This document shows, one piece after another, positions 15,009-16,392 of a DNA stretch of 16,392 nucleotides. The DNA is from Clostridia bacterium. GTDB lineage: Bacteria; Bacillota; Clostridia; Oscillospirales; CAG-272. Location of the stretch: assembly GCA_024404435.1 (NCBI GenBank), contig JAKSPW010000009.1:1-16392 (forward strand), written 5' to 3'. Both the position numbers and the translations under genes were made by a program. A model generated the notes under the pieces. It saw only the letters and a list, made by a program, of their open reading frames with translations, was not told the DNA's origin and did not search any database. Positions within the stretch are counted from its first letter, which is position 1, and each line of letters starts with the position of its first letter.

Positions 15009-15880
15009 GCTATCCGAAGAAGAACATACCGACTCACGAAAAAAACGAAATAACGGGCGGTACTCTGTATCTCGTCGCAACGCCCGTCGGCAATCTTGCG
15101 GATATGTCGGAACGCGCTCTCAAGGTGCTGAGCGAGGTCGATTTCGTCGCCGCCGAAGACACGAGAAACTCAGGAGTCCTTTTGTCCCGCTTCGGCATCT
15201 CCAAGCCGATGATAAGTTATTTTGAGCACAATAAACGCGAGCGCGGAGAGATAATCACCGCGAGACTGCTGTCGGGAGAGAGCTGTGCGCTCGTCACCGA
15301 TGCCGGAACTCCCGCGATAAGCGATCCCGGTGAAGACATCGTAAAACTCTGCGCGGAAAAGAATATTCCCGTGACTTCCGTCCCCGGTGCGTGTGCCGCG
15401 ATATGTGCGCTGACTCTCTCGGGACTTCCGACGGGACGCTTCGCATTTGAAGGCTTCCTCAGTACGGCAAAGACCGAAAGACGCGACAGACTTACCGAGC
15501 TTGCCGAAGAGAAAAGAACGCTCATAATCTACGAGGCTCCTCACAAGCTGAGAGTCACGCTTGACGACTTATATAAATATTTCGGCGAGCGCAGAATTTC
15601 TCTCTGCAGAGAGATGACGAAGCTCAACGAAGAAGTTATGAGAACGACTTTGTCTGACGCGATAGAGTATTATAAAACCACCGATCCGCGCGGAGAATAC
15701 GTTCTTGTCATCGAGGGTGCGGCCGAAAAAAAGACGGACGATTATCCCGAGAGCATTGAGGAGCACGTCGAGCTGCTGATAGCCTCCGGCATGGAGAGGA
15801 TGGACGCGATGAAAGCCTGCGCAAAAGCGCGCGGCATTTCAAAGAGCGAAGTTTATAAAAACTACGTAAAAGACTTGTAA
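15005..15880 (+). CDS. rsmI: 16S rRNA (cytidine-1402-2'-O)-methyltransferase
   Basis: A 291-residue SAM-dependent enzyme of the tetrapyrrole-methylase fold; it 2'-O-methylates C1402 in the decoding centre of 16S rRNA. Family motifs in order: TPVGNL (26-31), AAEDTR (49-54), DAGTPAISDPG (99-109), PGACA (127-131), EGF (149-151), YEAPH (176-180), REMTK (202-206). The C-terminal part (about 250-291, ending GISKSEVYKNYVKDL) is the small helical domain common in RsmI. The ATG overlaps the trmN6 stop (ATGA), with GAAAGGGG just upstream inside trmN6. The stop codon overlaps the -35 of the next promoter. Confidence 0.96.
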   Translation: MSYPKKNIPTHEKNEITGGTLYLVATPVGNLADMSERALKVLSEVDFVAAEDTRNSGVLLSRFGISKPMISYFEHNKRERGEIITARLLSGESCALVTDAGTPAISDPGEDIVKLCAEKNIPVTSVPGACAAICALTLSGLPTGRFAFEGFLSTAKTERRDRLTELAEEKRTLIIYEAPHKLRVTLDDLYKYFGERRISLCREMTKLNEEVMRTTLSDAIEYYKTTDPRGEYVLVIEGAAEKKTDDYPESIEEHVELLIASGMERMDAMKACAKARGISKSEVYKNYVKDL

Positions 15881-15903
15881 TATATAGAAAAATTTGATAT
15901 AAT
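15875..15903 (+). promoter_or_regulatory. Extended -10 promoter for the nagA-like gene
   Basis: TTGTAA (15875-15880), 17 nt spacer, and TATAAT (15898-15903) preceded by TG at 15895-15896 (TG-A-TATAAT). The -35 coincides with the last bases and stop codon of rsmI. Transcription would start near 15910, leaving a leader of about 25 nt. Confidence 0.7.
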
Positions 15904-15935
15904 TAAAAGAGATATTTTTAACGGAGGCGATATTG

Positions 15936-16392
15936 ATGAGACGGCTGTTCAAATGCGGATTCGTCTATGACACGGACACACGTTCTTTTGAGGAAAAAGA
16001 CGTATTGACACTTGACACGAAAATTGAAAAGATCGGAAAAAATATCGACTGCGTGCCCGATGAAACGGTTGACTGCACGGGAAAATATCTGATCCCCGGA
16101 CTCGTTGATGTGCACACGCACGGCAGAGCGCGTCACGACTTCAATACAGCGACAAAAGAAGACGTTTTGTCCATGCGAATGTCGTACGCATCGCGCGGAA
16201 CGACAACGATAATGGCAACTCTTGCTTCTTCGCCGATAGATGAGATTTTTGCCTCGTGCGATGCGATAAAATCAAACAGAGAAGTGCTGCCCGGTAAAAC
16301 GACAGTCGCCGGATGCCATATTGAGGGAAGAGATCTTAACCCTTCAAAACGGGGTGCACCGCCGACTGAGCTTCTTCCCGCACCCGACGGTG
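15936..16392 (+). CDS. nagA: N-acetylglucosamine-6-phosphate deacetylase-like amidohydrolase, 5' part (runs off right edge)
   Basis: The frame opens at ATG 15936, 8 nt after GGAGG, and stays open to the window end (152 residues visible, C-terminus missing). The N-terminal beta-sandwich part leads to YLIPGLVDVHTHG (about 51-63), the HxH metal site of amidohydrolases, then ASRGTTTIMATL. GCHIEGRDLNPSKRGAPP (about 126-143) follows, corresponding to the NagA segment GxHLEGPFLNxxKxGAH with its metal-binding Glu. NagA would deacetylate GlcNAc-6-phosphate in amino-sugar or cell-wall recycling. Departures from the textbook sequence are GRARHDF instead of GxGGxDF after HTHG, EGRD instead of EGPF, and GAPP instead of GAHx; a divergent NagA subgroup is likely. 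Other amidohydrolases are possible but fit less well. Confidence 0.78.
   Translation, partial: MRRLFKCGFVYDTDTRSFEEKDVLTLDTKIEKIGKNIDCVPDETVDCTGKYLIPGLVDVHTHGRARHDFNTATKEDVLSMRMSYASRGTTTIMATLASSPIDEIFASCDAIKSNREVLPGKTTVAGCHIEGRDLNPSKRGAPPTELLPAPDG

Noticed and set aside
1..16392. Mobile elements, CRISPR arrays, tRNA or rRNA genes, attachment sites
   Set aside because: No transposase or integrase motifs, no regularly spaced repeats, and no cloverleaf or rRNA signature was found on either strand.

Overview
The window reads as a chromosomal segment of an anaerobic member of the Clostridia (Bacillota). Evidence for this is a clostridial-type 2[4Fe-4S] ferredoxin, a T-box leader in front of ileS, strong Shine-Dalgarno sites of the AAAGGAG/GGAGG type, sigma-A promoters close to TTGACA-17-TATAAT, and a holB-ricT-trmN6-rsmI gene string that matches the Bacillus holB-yaaT-(yabA)-yabB-(yazA)-yabC order. 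Base composition is mixed, with AT-rich intergenic regions and no compositional island. I see no mobile element, tRNA, rRNA or CRISPR array. The genus cannot be fixed from the sequence alone.

Layout. (1) 1-2606, minus strand: a large ABC exporter-like half-transporter with an unusual cytoplasmic N-terminal region (His/Pro-rich stretch plus zinc ribbon), followed 15 nt later by a DUF1854 protein that runs off the left edge. (2) 2654-2749: divergent promoter region. (3) 2780-5853, plus strand: a secreted D-Ala-D-Ala carboxypeptidase; then pgi (glucose-6-phosphate isomerase) with its own promoter and a structured leader; then a small P-loop protein of unknown role. A perfect bidirectional terminator (5863-5891) closes this block against the convergent operon. 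(4) 5900-11913, minus strand: a T-box (Ile) leader with perfect-consensus promoter, then ileS (type 2), metN, metI and metQ. All are tightly spaced, so the isoleucine-tRNA sensor probably also governs the NIL/NlpA-type transporter. (5) 11958-15880, plus strand: holB (clamp-loader delta prime), ricT (PSP1/YaaT), a ferredoxin with its own extended -10 promoter and a terminator-like hairpin, then trmN6 and rsmI overlapping by 4 nt. (6) 15875-16392: extended -10 promoter and the 5' part of a nagA-like amidohydrolase that leaves the window on the right.

Most genes are housekeeping (cell wall, glycolysis, translation, replication, RNA modification). The parts that deserve a second look are the DUF1854/zinc-ribbon ABC pair, the Ile T-box placed over a methionine-type importer, the pgi leader with mutually exclusive hairpins, the small unassigned P-loop protein, and the ferredoxin next to the Fe-S-linked RicT, in the slot occupied by yabA in Bacillus.
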